Assembly: GCA_963989385.1 (NCBI GenBank) | Contig: OZ022499.1 | Span: 102,718,786-102,782,785, forward strand | Direction: 5' to 3' | From: Ctena decussata | Lineage: Eukaryota; Mollusca; Bivalvia; Lucinida; Lucinidae | DNA length: 64,000 nt | Notes under the pieces: generated by a model | Told to the model about the DNA's origin: nothing | The model's database searches: none | The model's input: the letters and a program-made list of their open reading frames with translations, nothing else | Shown: in pieces, positions 1 to 10,921 of the stretch | Position numbering within the stretch: position 1 is the first letter of the stretch | How the letters are laid out: each line of letters opens with the position of its first letter | Made by a program: the position numbers and the translations under genes

Positions 1-277
1 CTAAAATCAGTCTATGCATCCGCTGAGATGGACCAGAGGCTCCTCTTTTCAAGTTTTAGATTCAACATTATTCATAGATTGTATAACAGAAAAGGAAAGA
101 TTCTGATCAGACTGCATGTATGCACAGGCTGATCTTAGTCTTTCTTGATCTTTTCACGAGACACCAATCAGATGTAATTGATGAACTTTGTAACTCACCT
201 ATGCATTTCAGGAATAAAATTAGGCATATCACAGTTTTTGTGTGTCTTTAGCACACCATATTATTCTTGTTTTATAG
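1..277 (+). other. Intron of the PPP1R21-like gene (5' end of window)
   Basis: This is read as intron before the first recognisable exon; a TTTATAG acceptor ends at 277. Frame 1 of bases 1-70 is open and gives a short peptide faintly like a more upstream part of PPP1R21. There is no good donor, and the protein that should lie between is missing, so it is not called as an exon. Confidence 0.5.
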
Positions 278-424
278 TTAGGAAATGTAGACTCAGTTCA
301 GAGTCCAACCAGTGATGTTGATTCAAGAGAAATGTTGATAAAGAACCATTTCAGCACCAGAATTAATGAGCTTACCCTACAACTACAGACAGCGGATAGC
401 AAGACTGTTAGCTTCCATGCTGAG
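278..424 (+). CDS. PPP1R21: PPP1R21-like exon a
   Basis: The exon has 49 codons in phase 0. Acceptor TTTATAG precedes 278 and donor GTATGA follows 424. It encodes LGNVDSVQ..SREMLIKNHF and the coiled-coil segment LTLQLQTADSKTVSFHAE, matching the vertebrate SRE.LIKNHY..ELTSQLQ.ADSK block. A second AG at 280-281 would remove one or two residues; the first is kept because it keeps the frame. Confidence 0.88.
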
Positions 425-3152
425 GTATGATGTTAATGTTATTTCTCCTCGAAGCATTTATTGTGATTACGGTAAACATTTTATATCCTTGACCAACTAT
501 AGCAACTCTTAATTAATTTTAACTTTTTAAGCACCAAAATTGAAAATAATGGAATTGCAAGCAGTGTAGACCCAGATGAAGAAAAAAAAAAGCAAATTTG
601 CAGACATAAATTTTGTCATCTGCCTTTTGAGTGCTTTAGGGGCTTAAAAAAGACAGTATAAAAGAATTCCTGGTAGAAAAGCAAATAGTGCAGACACTTG
701 GGACAGGCATGCTCTCCAGTATGTAGGGTCCTTTAAAGTAGTCCAGAATCTACCTGCTTTCATTTGTCAATATTGGACAAAACTTATACAGTATAGATGC
801 AAAACAACAAGCAATCTAGATGAGGCAACTCAGTGTGTGGTATAAAAAATGTAGTGGTCCTTTGGCGAGAGATTTCTAATGAGAGGTTATAATTTTATAG
901 CCGATGGACACAAAGTATCTTAGTTGTGCCCAAAATTCCTGTATCCATAGCTCTAGATAACTAGAAACGACAGTCCATGATAATTCGAGAATGTCTTCTT
1001 ATTCCTCCATAAAAACATACAGCCTGACTCCTCAGTAGAGCCACTTTAGCAAGGCAAAGCAGTTCTAACAAGAGGTCACATTGTAAAATTGTAAAGGAGA
1101 CTCAGCAAAACTGATCAAGAATTACCTTCAGTACTCCTTCTATAGAGCTCTGCTCGTCATAAGCTTTGTCATATTGACTACTTAATTTAGGTTCGAGCCC
1201 TGCACAAACAACTCCAGATAGCAGAAAGGGCCAAGAGTCAGGCAGAGGATGACTTGAAAGCCTTGTCACAGACCTATGCTCAGCTGAAGGTGAGTAATAC
1301 ATGCTTCATTTGAGTTAATCGAAGTATGTGAACAAATGAGCTTGGGTTTAATATCCCACCAACATAAGGTGATACAGAGAGGGGACCCCTTGGTTTTAAG
1401 TCTCATCCGAAAAACTAGAGGAGCCGGATGTCAGACCTGCAACCCCTGGGTTGGTAGCATAGCATGTAAACCACTACACTACCACCACTCCTAAGTTAAC
1501 CAGAAAAGATATTGTATGCTGTTTCATCAACATTGTTTCTTTTCTTGAGTTAACCAGAAACATCATGAAACATTATGGGAGCAACATCAGCGCCATCGAT
1601 ACCATTGTGTTTCACAGAGCTCTAGATAAGAGGGAGTATTTGGTGATAATTAAGGATAATTTTTGTTAATTCTGCATAAAACCATATGTTGTGACCCCTC
1701 ATCTGAACCGTTTGGATACGAAATAAGACAAATTATCTTTAATCATCATCAAATACTCCCGCTTATCTATGGCTCTGTTTCAGCAATGTGTTCCTTCGGA
1801 GATATATTTTTACAATTTTTAGAAAACACAAATGGTCTCAAGATAAGAAATTCTTTGAATTAGGAATAAAAGTATAAAGTGATGATGTGAATAAAAATGC
1901 TTAGACCTTACTTAACCTGCTGTTTGCAGTGGATTTTTGGCTTTGAATTAGGCAGGCCCACCCTTAATTTAGGGGTAATTTACAAGAAACAAAATACATG
2001 TAAATGGCTAAAATTGTAGACCCTGATCAGACTGTTCTTTAAGAACAGTCTGATTTGGGTCTACCTTTTTTGCAAAATGCAGTCTGGTTATGTTAAAGGA
2101 TAAGAAAGAGATACCTTTTGTTGTATTCTTCAGGACGAATTGTCAACAACCAGTAAAAGTTATGAAGGACAGTTGAGTATGATGAGTGACCATCTAGCAG
2201 GAATGAATGAGAAACTGACATCACAGAAGGATGAAATTGACGACTTGAAAGCTCAGCTTGCAAACACCAAATCATCAGCATCAAAAGTAAGTCTGACAAT
2301 TCATGTGAGAAAGATTGTTTTCAGATGTATGTTAACTACTTATGCATGCCCAGACTGTTCAGTGCGGGATTGTTTTGGGATAATCTGTTTTTGTTGATTC
2401 TGTATAGAGATCATACATGGTTTTTATGATGGTCTTGTGGAAGTTTTTTTAACACAAGGTGTCCGCTTAATGTTCTAATTTCTTCTTGGACCTGGCAAAT
2501 GCGAGCAACAAACATGACTGCTATTCTTGTATGATTCCATTGAAAATGCACCTAAAATGTGTAGAAAATCACAAAAACATGATATTTGTAGTGCATTTTG
2601 AACTGTGACGTCATGCCACGAAATATAGAAAGGCTTTGACACATATACAAGTGAAAAAAAAGTGCTTATTCCAGGCTCGGAGTTAATAAAACTTGTGTAC
2701 ATTCTCAAACTCAAAATAAAGCACACTGATTGGCTGCTTCTGAGCACATGCTCGGAAGCAGCCAATCAGTGTGGTTTATTTTGAGTTTGAGATTATACTC
2801 AAGTTTTATAACCTCGAACTCAGGGCAGCAAAATGCCACGAGGTAATATCATGAAAACAGGTTACAGTTTGGAATTTGAATAAGCAAGACTTAACAACAC
2901 GAGAATTCCATGATTTGAATATTTAGTCATGACCTCAAACAGCTGTGCATATAAGATGCTATGCAGTTCATGTTGAAGATGATCTGGAAATGAAGTCTAA
3001 ATTGTTTAAGAGGTACTGTGGTAGAGTGGTTAGACTAACTGTTAGATGCATTCTTCTATGGCATTGTTTTAATGGAGATGTATAGATGTGGTTGATCAGT
3101 AAATTTTTATTTTTTACTTTTACAGATTCTTTCAAAAAAATCAAGGAGATGA
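278..3152 (+). CDS. PPP1R21: PPP1R21 (KLRAQ motif-containing) homologue, C-terminal part, four exons
   Basis: This is the 3' end of a gene for protein phosphatase 1 regulatory subunit 21, a coiled-coil protein of early endosomes that in vertebrates works in endosomal sorting. The coding exons seen here are 278-424, 1191-1289, 2134-2286 and 3126-3152, about 141 residues plus stop. All junctions are phase 0 with GT-AG borders. The recalled vertebrate C-terminus lines up in order: SREMLIKNHF..RINELTLQLQTADSK, then RALHKQLQIAERAKSQAEDDL, then TTSKSYEGQLSMMSDHL and the short basic end SKKSRR. The SYE.QLSMMSDHL block is especially characteristic. The residues are heptad-rich, as expected for coiled coil. 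The N-terminal two thirds of the roughly 780-residue protein must lie before base 1. No convincing polyadenylation signal was found just after the stop; B-type MITEs downstream contain AATAAA by chance. Homology was judged from memory of the family, not by alignment. Confidence 0.9.
425..1190 (+). other. Intron of the PPP1R21-like gene, no feature recognised
   Basis: There is AT-rich sequence between exons a and b. Both strands were read, and no coding exon, foldback element or RNA gene could be supported. Confidence 0.6.
1191..1289 (+). CDS. PPP1R21: PPP1R21-like exon b
   Basis: The exon has 33 codons in phase 0, between acceptor CTTAATTTAG and donor GTGAGT. It encodes VRALHKQLQIAERAKSQAED and the following coiled coil, matching CRAL.KRL..AEKSKE in the vertebrate protein. 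Confidence 0.9.
1341..1492 (-). mobile_element. tRNA-derived SINE, minus strand
   Basis: On the minus strand the element opens with a tRNA-like head. An A-box-like TAGTGTAGTGGTTTA lies near 1490-1470 and a B-box-like GGTTGCAGGTCTGACATCC near 1442-1424. It ends with GGTGGGATATTAAACCC, a 3' end common in mollusc SINEs. No target duplication was identified. It lies in the intron between exons b and c. Confidence 0.6.
1615..1777. mobile_element. MITE family C, internally deleted copy
   Basis: The ends CAGAGCTCTAGATAAG and CTTATCTATGGCTCTG are inverted repeats. The inner text (GGTGATAATTAAGGATAATT, CATATGTTGTGACCCCTCAT) is shared with at least ten other copies in this window. The right inner arm is mostly missing. 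Confidence 0.75.
2016..2064. repeat. Short perfect-arm palindrome
   Basis: GTAGACCCTGATCAGACTGT is followed, after a few bases, by its near-exact reverse complement ending GGGTCTAC. A looser relative lies at 8800-8845. It is probably the remnant of a small foldback element. Confidence 0.6.
2134..2286 (+). CDS. PPP1R21: PPP1R21-like exon c
   Basis: The exon has 51 codons in phase 0, between acceptor GTATTCTTCAG and donor GTAAGT. It encodes DELSTTSKSYEGQLSMMSDH and LAGMNEKLTSQKDEIDDLK, the strongest match in the gene. The vertebrate protein has DELTTTKRSYEDQLSMMSDH followed by CSMNETL.KQREEIDTLK. Confidence 0.93.
2672..2822. mobile_element. MITE family B, full foldback copy
   Basis: This is a long imperfect palindrome. 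The arms carry AATAAAGCACACTGATTGGC and its complement, and the outer ends read like GAGGTTATAAAACTTGAG. The loop is TGAGCACATGCTC. It lies in the intron before the last PPP1R21-like exon. Five other copies lie in the window. Confidence 0.8.
3126..3152 (+). CDS. PPP1R21: PPP1R21-like terminal exon
   Basis: This is a tiny final coding exon. Acceptor TTTTTACTTTTACAG ends at 3125, followed by codons for ILSKKSRR and TGA at 3150-3152. The vertebrate protein also ends in a short Ser/Lys/Arg-rich tail (SKKNKSR). Phase 0 agrees with exon c. At nine codons it would be missed by most ORF finders. Confidence 0.8.
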   Translation: MLSKKSRR

Positions 3153-3925
3153 GACTAAATACCATGTAGGAACTACTTGTTTGAAGACAGTGCCATAAAG
3201 ATGATAAGAGTATTCAAAACAGATTACAGAGATTAAAACAGTGATAAGAGTTATAATATAATTGAAAATACTACCTGTAAGACTTCTCAAAACACATGCA
3301 GTGCTCTGAAAAGGGAGAGTACTGTATTGTGCCTAAAGTTTGGGACGCCTAAAAATAAGTAATTTTCCCTTCAGGTCAAATGGAAAATTAGTACTTAAAC
3401 ACATCAAAGTAATTAAATGATAATGTTTAAAGAAAAAAAAAAAAAACATTTAAAACATTTCATGGTTCCCATGGATCAGGAAAAAGTCAAGGAAATGGAT
3501 TTGTGTTCTAGATCAGAGAAAAGTCAGGGAAATTTGAGACTGGTCAGGATTGGAATTTAAGCCAAAATTAGAGAATAGTCTGGGAACTTTAGATACAAAA
3601 GTGCTTCAGCTTATGGTGTTAACCTCAGACCCCTTTCTAAATGTTAAAGTAGGGGACCTTTTATGATGAAAAAATTGGTCTCGGATAACATAAACATGGC
3701 TTATTGCTGTTGGCACTTTCAAGATACAGAGAAAAAAACTTTTTGTTTGCCACATACAAAAGGAACATGTGGGATAGTGCATTCCAGTGGCCAGGGAAAT
3801 CTTGGAGCTGGTCAGGAAAAAGCAAAACACAAAAATCTATGCCAGAATTGTCATCTTTCTGCTGTCGTTCTGCATATGTAGTGAGAGTTCATATACTTTT
3901 TCACAGACAGACAAAGTAATAGCTA
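3153..3925 (+). other. 3' UTR and spacer after the PPP1R21-like gene
   Basis: Nothing codes here. An A-run lies near 3430-3446. At 3325-3400 there is a remnant of the foldback also found at 18968-19072 (GGGACGCCTAAAAATAAGT). No clear AATAAA was found in unique sequence. Confidence 0.5.
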
Positions 3926-4058
3926 GGCCCCGAGGTTATAAAACTTGATTACATTTTCAAACTCAAAATAAAGCACACTGTTTGGCTGCTTCCGAGCGCA
4001 TGCTCTGAAGCAGCCAATCAGTGTGCTTTGATTATTCTCAAGTTATATAACCTCGAAC
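3926..4058. mobile_element. MITE family B copy
   Basis: The ends are CCCCGAGGTTATAAAACTTG and its inverted counterpart closing CCTCGAACC. The arms contain AATAAAGCACACTG and GGCTGCTTCCGAGC with complements. The right arm has lost part of its AATAAA block. Confidence 0.78.
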
Positions 4059-4235
4059 CATGACTTTTGTTCCCAAATAGCTATTCTCTAACATTATTGA
4101 CCAGCTTTCAGTAACAAAGGTAAACTGAATATTGTTTATGAACAAAAAGATGGTATGGTTCTTGAATTAAAGATATCTGAATTTGCATTTATATGCAAGT
4201 TCTATCTGATGGTGTGCGTTGAAACAGAAGATTTA

Positions 4236-4473
4236 TGAGCCGCGACACGAGAAAACCAACAATGTGGCTGTGCACCCAGCGCAGACTTAGATCAGCCTGG
4301 GCATCTGCCCAGTTTGATCAGACTCTTCGTTAAAGTCTCCAAGGGTAGCTAAGGGTCTATGCTACCTCCATGCAGACAGCGAAGACTCTGATCAGACTGG
4401 GCGGATGCCCAGGCTGATCTGAGTCTGGGCTGGGCGCAAAACCACATTGTTGGTTTTGTTGTGTCGTGGCTCA
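4236..4473. mobile_element. MITE family A copy 1 with TA duplication
   Basis: TGAGCCGCGACACGAGAAAA at the left is matched inverted by TTTTGTTGTGTCGTGGCTCA at the right. Subterminal blocks AACAATGTGG and GATCAGACTGGGCGGATGCC recur in all copies. The bases TA flank both sides. No coding capacity. Confidence 0.88.
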
Positions 4474-4875
4474 TATATTCTATGTAGATTTAGTTGAATA
4501 TAATAAGCAGCAAGGAAATTAGTTTCCTTATTTTGTTCTGATTTAAACAAGTCCCGGTAAAGACTTTATATTCATTAGACATTAATGTAGTGAAGTCAAA
4601 TCGCATTACATTCAAACATTCATACTGTGAAAGTTAGAAGTCAGTTACAAGTCTGAAAATGACTTCCCATAATGGTTAGACATTTTTTGATGGTATAGTT
4701 TTGTTTGTCATAATTAGCATTTCCAATACCAAGTGCAATATTTTTTAAGATAATGTGTGATTCTGTTGTGAATATGTGATACTGAACTGATTATTGTGAT
4801 TTTTGTCTCATTGGCATTTGCCAGAAAGCATGAAATAGGTATTATTTCTCTGTCACCGATGGTTTCATATCTTTC

Positions 4876-5113
4876 AGGGCCCAGTTGTTCAAAGCATTGT
4901 TAGCCTAACAAGCTCGTTAAGAGGTCAACTCGTGTTTTACAACTTCATTACCAAATATACTAATATTTTTTGTTGAAAAATGTGAGAAGCTTTTGCAGTG
5001 CAAAAGCTTCTCACATTTTTTCAACAGAAAATATTGGTGTATTTGAGATATTAACGTTTGAAATTTTAACGTCTCGTTAACTAACGACGTCGTTAGTTTT
5101 GAACAACCGGCCC
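4876..5113. mobile_element. MITE family E copy 1
   Basis: The ends GGGCCCAGTTGTTCAAAGC and TTTGAACAACCGGCCC are inverted. The centre is a strong hairpin, with AAAATGTGAGAAGCTTTTGC folding onto GCAAAAGCTTCTCACATTTT. Related copies are at 7291 and 17525. Confidence 0.8.
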
Positions 5114-5202
5114 AGAGCTCCAGATAAGGATGGGTTTTGAGGATATATCTGTGATAATCTTCCATATTTCTCAATATAAACACCTGTTGTGACCCCTAGA
5201 GG
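5114..5202. mobile_element. MITE family C, left-half fragment
   Basis: AGAGCTCCAGATAAGGATGG, then CACCTGTTGTGACCCCTAG. Only the left arm is present, abutting the right end of the family E element. Confidence 0.6.
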
Positions 5203-5609
5203 CATTTTTAAAGAGGAATCATGACATATGCTTTATAGAGTATGACAGAAATTATCCCAAATTTTGCTCTTGTCTGGACCTGTTAGTTTAAATTAAACAT
5301 ATTTTATTGCTCAAATGGTAGCAATGGGGTCGGGCTACAAGTTCTCACAACATTAATTACAGCCCTCCTCCTGGACCTGTGTCAGGTTGAGCTGTGTGTG
5401 ACATTGTGCAAACAGGCAAAATATAGCATTCAGAGCACTTCATGTTTCATTTCATTAGAATTATTTATCAAAACAAAACAGGCTGCAATTCCACCTTCAT
5501 TTCTTAGCTAAATATCTGTTGTGATTAAAGTTTTAGCTCACCTGAACAAACGCAGGCAGAGCTTTTGCAGTCACCTCGTCGTTGTCATCCCACAAGATGT
5601 TAATTTTCG
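5203..5609. other. Spacer without recognised features
   Basis: This is AT-rich, non-coding sequence. A short C-like shadow (ATGACATATGCTTTATAGAG) at the start may be a decayed right arm of the preceding fragment. Confidence 0.4.
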
Positions 5610-5814
5610 CAGAGTTCCAGATAAGAAGAGGTAACAGGGATAATTCAGATATAATTTTTCTTATTCTCAACGAAAACATATGCTGTGACCCATCAGTAGA
5701 ACTGTCTTGGTTCCAAGACAGTTCTAATGAGGGATCACAATATATGTTTAAACACAGAAATATTGAAAATTATCCCTAAATTATCCCTGTCACCCCTTCT
5801 TATCTGGAGCACTG
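5610..5814. mobile_element. MITE family C, full foldback copy
   Basis: CAGAGTTCCAGATAAGAAG and CTTCTTATCTGGAGCACTG are the inverted ends. The centre is a perfect hairpin, AGAACTGTCTTGG/CCAAGACAGTTCT. The inner blocks GGGATAATT and AATTATCCC are typical. Confidence 0.85.
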
Positions 5815-6167
5815 AGTTAAAGTTTTGGTTAAAGTCTTTTATATGATGCGGATATGTTGAGATGTATCTTTTCTGATGAGTGGACTGATTTGTATGTAAT
5901 AAACTGTCATATCAACTGCATATCTGTTAGGACATAAATATACGTTGTACAGAACTATTGCAGAACTTAAAAGTTATAGAACATTTAAGAAGGTAAGACG
6001 CAGTAGGTGTAGATTCAGTGACAAACTGCATTTTGTTTTTTTTACTTGTTGTTAATAGTTTTAATGAATATTGTTAATATTTTTAGTGAAAGAGAACACA
6101 AATTACATATTATATATTAAAAATGTGACATATACAAATGTTTGTATCTTAGACTTTTATATGTTAG

Positions 6168-6464
6168 TACAGAGCTCTAGAGACGCCGTAGTTGAGTGGT
6201 TAGAGTGGCTTGGTTATGGTGCAGAAAGTTGCCGAAAGGTGGTGAGTTTGCGGCTCACCCGCCATCCGACGACTGGAAAATTCTGTCAACCCAGCTGTAA
6301 ATGGGTACCTGTTTTGAATCTGGGAAGGATAAGGCAGCAAAAGGAGAGGGAAGGACTCCGCCTTTCATCTGCTGTGCTCAAGATACAGTGGGTCTCTAGC
6401 CTCCACTGCGGCTACTGCTATTAGGCTATGGGAAACCTTTACCTTTTCCTCTTTACAGAGCTCT
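6168..6464 (+). mobile_element. tRNA-derived SINE with 11-base target duplication
   Basis: The direct repeat TACAGAGCTCT at 6168-6178 and 6454-6464 brackets a 275-base insert. The insert begins with a tRNA-like head (CGTAGTTGAGTGGTTAGAG as A-box region, GAGTTTGCGGCTCACCC as B-box region). A body follows containing CCCAGCTGTAAATGGGTACC, a block I associate with mollusc SINEs. A clean duplication suggests recent insertion. The reading frame through it is not a gene. Confidence 0.8.
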
Positions 6465-6594
6465 GCATACCCAACTTATGGAGATGAAGAAAGTTTTAAT
6501 CTTTATTTCTCCAAACATAAGTGGCATTTTCAGTGTGAGGTCTGCCCTCTTTGCATATTCAGTTTATGAATCTTAGGGAGTCTGAAAACAAAAG

Positions 6595-6844
6595 TGAGCC
6601 GCGACACGAGAAAACCAACAATGTGGTTGTGCACCCAGCGTCGACTCAGATCAGCCTGGTCAACTGCCCAAATTGATCAGACTCTATGTTAAGTGCTCAA
6701 AGGGTTGCTAAGGGTTTAAGCTACCTCCATGCGGACAGCGAAGACTGATCAGAAGACTCTGATCAGACTGGGCGGATGCCCAGGCTGATCTGAGTCTGCA
6801 CTGGATGCACAACCACATTGTTGGTTTCATTGTGTAGCGGCTCA
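6595..6844. mobile_element. MITE family A copy 2 with AG duplication
   Basis: TGAGCCGCGACACGAGAAAA is at the left and TTTCATTGTGTAGCGGCTCA at the right. The dinucleotide AG lies directly outside both ends. A short internal duplication (GAAGACTGATCAGAAGACTC) near 6739 lengthens this copy. Confidence 0.88.
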
Positions 6845-7290
6845 AGTAAAGAAATTGATCAGTTTGCACAGTTGAGCAGGCTGATTTGAATATATATTAT
6901 ATGCAAGTGGCTTTTAAAAGGTCCCTTTTCACACAAGGTTATTCCATATACAGGACCTAAAAGGGTTGGGAACAAGGAAATAAATCAAGATTTTGACAGT
7001 TTTTCAGTTTATACATACATATATTTGGATCATACCGAAAGTAAAAAAATTATAAAGTGCAAACATTCTGACCTGGAGCTGTACTGCTTTACATAAACAC
7101 ACAGCTGTGGTCTGAATGCCTGACTATAAACCTGTATTGACTGTTCTGAACAGATTATATTTGGACTGATTGTCAGCTGATTATGGTGGCTTCCTACAAT
7201 TAGATGAAAATGAAGATGAATTAATCCAAAGACAACAGAAGAATCGTGACCTTGGCCAGACTCAAACCTGTAAGCCCTTGGTCAAGTGTT
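6845..7290. other. Spacer without recognised features
   Basis: Non-coding, AT-rich sequence between elements. Both strands were read and nothing could be supported. Confidence 0.5.
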
Positions 7291-7535
7291 CAGGGCCTGG
7301 TTTTTCAAAACTAACAACATTGTTACTGGATGAGACATTGAATTTTCAAATGTAATGTACACAAAAAATACTGTCATTTTTTGCCAAAAAGATGTGAGAA
7401 GCTTTTGCAGTGCAAAAGCACCTCTCATTTGTTCTGTAAAAAATATTACTGTAATTGATTTTGAGTACTTATCCCTTAATGAATCCTTGAGAAACGACTT
7501 AGTAATGCTAATGATGCTTTGAACAACTGGGGCCA
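7291..7535. mobile_element. MITE family E copy 2
   Basis: It starts GGGCCTGGTTTTTCAAAACT and ends TTTGAACAACTGGGGCC. It shares the central GTGAGAAGCTTTTGCAGTGC hairpin with copy 1. Its right end runs into the family F element that follows. Confidence 0.75.
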
Positions 7536-7736
7536 TATTTATAAAACCACTTAAGTGGTTGCTATGCTGTTGCTGAGGCAGAATTTCTTTGGAGATTCCC
7601 AACAACTATGAAATTTGCTATGGAGGAACAGTCTTTTTCAGACTGCAAATTTCATAGTTGTAGGGAACCTCGTTCATAGAAATTTAGGCTTAGCAACAAC
7701 ATAGCAACGACTTAAGTGGTTTTATAAATACGGCCC
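7529..7736. mobile_element. MITE family F copy 1
   Basis: GGGGCCATATTTATAAAACC and GGTTTTATAAATACGGCCC are inverted ends. The inner arms contain ACTTAAGTGGTT, AGCAACAACATAGC and CAACTATGAAATTTGC with complements. The second copy is at 33869. Confidence 0.85.
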
Positions 7737-8080
7737 ATGGACCCTGAAGGCTTACCTGATAGATTATAAAAGTTTGCACTGTCATCAACAAGATGAACAC
7801 AGTTTAACAAAAGAAGTTAAAAGAAACAGTATCTTAAAGCTACATGTTAACAAAAGAAGAGGTATTTTGTTGTTGAAACAAGACATTACATTAACTATAT
7901 AACAATTGTATGTAACTGGACACCTTTACTGTTAACCAGATAATCTCTGCAACTGCAGACTTCAATAAAATTTGGCCATGGCCAGGAGATGTTTAAGAAA
8001 TTGTTGGCAGAAGATAAACAGTGGGGATTCTGATCAGACTGCTCTTAGAAGCAGTTTAATCAGGGTAAACATTGTTTGCT
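7737..8080. other. Spacer without recognised features
   Basis: AT-rich, non-coding sequence. A small palindrome GATTCTGATCAGACTGC..GCAGTTTAATCAGGG near 8025-8065 resembles the one at 2016. Confidence 0.45.
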
Positions 8081-8155
8081 GCCTCGGAAGCAGCCAGTCG
8101 GTGTGCTTTATTTTGAGTTTGAGATTATTCTCAATTTTTATAACCTCGAACCCTG
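8081..8155. mobile_element. MITE family B, right-half fragment
   Basis: It runs from the loop side (CTCGGAAGCAGCCAGTC) through TGTGCTTTATTTTGAGTTTG to the end TTTTTATAACCTCGAACCC. The left arm is absent. Confidence 0.7.
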
Positions 8156-8432
8156 ATTGAGTACACTTTAAGGGGAAGCAACTCTCCCATGTTCTTTGCC
8201 TCTTCTCAATGAAGGCCAACTCTTAATAGAGAGAATTTGCTCCCCTTGGAGGCAAATTCAGTCTTTTAAGAGCAGACACCAATTTGGATAGCTTCTTTTT
8301 CCAGGAAAGTAAACAGGAAGTCACAAAAGTTGTTGTCCTTTGAAAAATAGCTACAAAAACATAAGGTGTATCCAAACACCTTAAATTATCCCAAAACATG
8401 CAGCTACTATTGTATTAAAGCTGATTAATAGG

Positions 8433-8594
8433 TGAGCCGCAACACAACAAAACCAACAAAGTGGCATGAGTGCCCAGCGAAGACTCAGATCAACCTGTGC
8501 ACCTGCCCCGTCTCTGGTTGCCGGATGCCCAATCTGATCCGAGTCTTTGCTGGGCACACCTGCCACTTAGTTGGTTTTGTCGTGTCATGGTTCA
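8433..8594. mobile_element. MITE family A copy 3, shortened
   Basis: TGAGCCGCAACACAACAAAA and TTTTGTCGTGTCATGGTTCA are the ends. The centre has lost about 75 bases compared with copies 1 and 4. No matching dinucleotides flank it. Confidence 0.8.
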
Positions 8595-8784
8595 AATGAT
8601 CTCTGATTCTGGTTACTAAGTGCCATTTGAATTATATTTAAATTAATAATCAAATATACAAAAATTCTCAATAAAAAACAAATTTAAAGTAAAATATGAT
8701 TAAAATACTGTTGTGTAAAATTATATTATATAAAAAGGATCATTAACAAGAGTTGTCAGAAGACAAGGGCACTTCAGACAGACA

Positions 8785-8966
8785 GGTCTGAACAAATATT
8801 GTAGACCCATATCAAACTGAAGGAGCAGTTTGATCAGGGGCTACAACTTCTGCAATTCACCAAGTATCATTTGGATGCATTAACGTGTGTGAAATCCACT
8901 TTCTAAGAATTTCAAACAATAATTGTCCGACTTTCGGGTGTCCTAAATTTTAGGGTCGTTACGGTA
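8785..8966. repeat. Foldback family J copy 1
   Basis: TTTAGGGTCGTTACGGTAGG at the right and the block CCACTTTCTAAGAATTTC match, in inverse orientation, the element at 42398-42575. It lies just past the stop codon of the acyl-CoA synthetase, in its presumed 3' UTR. Confidence 0.5.
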
Positions 8967-8996
8967 GGTGTTGATTTATGATGTTATTGTTTCTTA

Positions 8997-9121
8997 TCAT
9001 AGTTGAGAACTTGCTAGTTCATCTTTCAGCAATCTTCTTAGAATTTTCCCACTTGGAGATTTAGGGATTTCCTTGACAAACTCCACACCACCTCGAAGAC
9101 GCTTGTAATCAGCAACGTGAT
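8997..9121 (-). CDS. Acyl-CoA synthetase exon 11 (last)
   Basis: It encodes [20 protein letters not shown], then [20 protein letters not shown] and TGA at 8999-8997. It holds the catalytic lysine of PSGK. Acceptor CATTGCAG precedes it; the first two bases complete a GAT codon. Confidence 0.95.
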
Positions 9122-10878
9122 CTGCAATGCAGTTCCAATGTAGTTATAACACATACGTGCATGCTGAAGGTGTATGAACAAAAGTGCAATGATTCATAGC
9201 TGTAAGCTTATGCAACATTTATAAAATGAGCCGCAACGCGAGAAAACCAACAATGTGGTCGTGCGCCCAGCGCAGACTCAGATCAGCCTAGGCATTCGGC
9301 CAGTCTCATCAGAGTTTTTCCTAAGCACTTAAAAGGTAGCCAAGGGACTAAGCTACCTTCATCGGACAGTGAAGACTCTGATCAGACTGGGCGGATGCCC
9401 AGGCTGATCTGAGTCTGCGCTGGACGCACGACCACATTGTTGGTTTTCTCGTGTTGCGGCTCAAATATAAATTTTAAATCGGTGTATTTGCACAGTTTAC
9501 TTTGCAAGTTAACAATATCCAGCTTATTTCTTATTTCAATCAGATTGACAGTGTGTCAGCCTAGCCATGCCACAAGAAAATGGTTCATGGCATGTAATGC
9601 AGATCAGCTTGCACATATACAAAGACAGATTGTTTAATTATCAGTTTCTAATGAGAGCAGTATAGCCTTACGCTAATGAAAATTTAAAGACCTAACCAAA
9701 AGTGGAAACCAATATGATGTATCCTTTTTAGAAATAACAAACCTGTAACAGATTTAATTTGATGTGTCCTTTTCTACATACCTTCAACATATTTAATAAT
9801 TTCAGGAGGTGTCACATGCTCATTAGGTTTGCAGACAACATAAGCCCTGGGTAATTCCCCTGCCCTGTCATCCGGCATCCCCACAACTGCCACGTCAAGT
9901 ACTGCTGGGTGTTTCTGTAGTAAGTCCTCTAGCTCTGCAGGGGGGACCTGGTAATATAGGGGCCAGTCCAGTTAATATACAATTTGCCATAGTTATACCT
10001 AAGGGCTTACTCAGCAGTCAATTATGCTTTGCCCCAAAATACTGCCTTTACTTGGTATACTCTAATTATTGATGACCTTGTACCATATTTATTCGGTCAT
10101 AAGATGTTTCTTTCCCTTTCTGAAACAGTCCAAAAATCTTGATCTGTCTTAAAAGACGGATCTAGATTTTTAGGATTGTTTTGGAAGAGGAAACCCCCAT
10201 TTTATGGCTGAATTACACAAGACTGATTAACATATTTACGGTAAGTTTGGAGGGACAATCTCCTGTCTTATAACCTAAGAAATATGGTAGTTACATGTAT
10301 TCATATTTTGAAGGCATGTCTGTATGGGTACCCTGCACAATGTTGCCTAAAGGCTTTAATGTAATTAGCTTGCTTTGTGAACTAAAGAACTAAAGTTAAT
10401 AACCATTTATGATGGCAAGAAGTAGATCTAAGATAGATTTACTGGCTGTGGTTGTTTGAGCTCTTACAATGGTGTTCCCCAGAAGGCTGAAGGGAGCAAG
10501 TCCACAATTGTACCTCCTGGAACCAGGTCAGTCTTTAAAAAAATGTTTACATTTTAAACCATATTATAAAATGTGCAGGTTGGGTGTGGTCCAACTACTA
10601 GTGTGATAATAATAACCTATTGTCCCTTATACTTGAACAATTACCTGTAGTCCCTTGTACTTGATAAGTTCTTTCAATCTGTCAGTTATCACAAAACAGT
10701 CATTCTCTGTTTTTACATGTCCAATGTCTCCTGTAACACACAAATCCTGGATTTATGTACTCTTTAAGAAATACATCATACATCAAATGGTAATGAACCT
10801 GATTTCGTACTATTATAATTATACCCCCGGTATACGAAGTATATAGGGGGTATATAGTTTTTGGTTTTTCCGTTAATA

Positions 10879-10921
<43 letters not shown>

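Noticed and set aside
1..135. An open frame at the very start (YASAEMDQRLLFSS) faintly like an upstream PPP1R21 segment
   Set aside because: No acceptable donor follows, and the protein that should lie between it and exon a cannot be placed in the remaining 140 bases.
3008..3060. A tRNA-like string (GGTAGAGTGGTTAGACTAAC) considered as a SINE head
   Set aside because: No B box and no recognisable body or tail follow; chance likeness is more probable.
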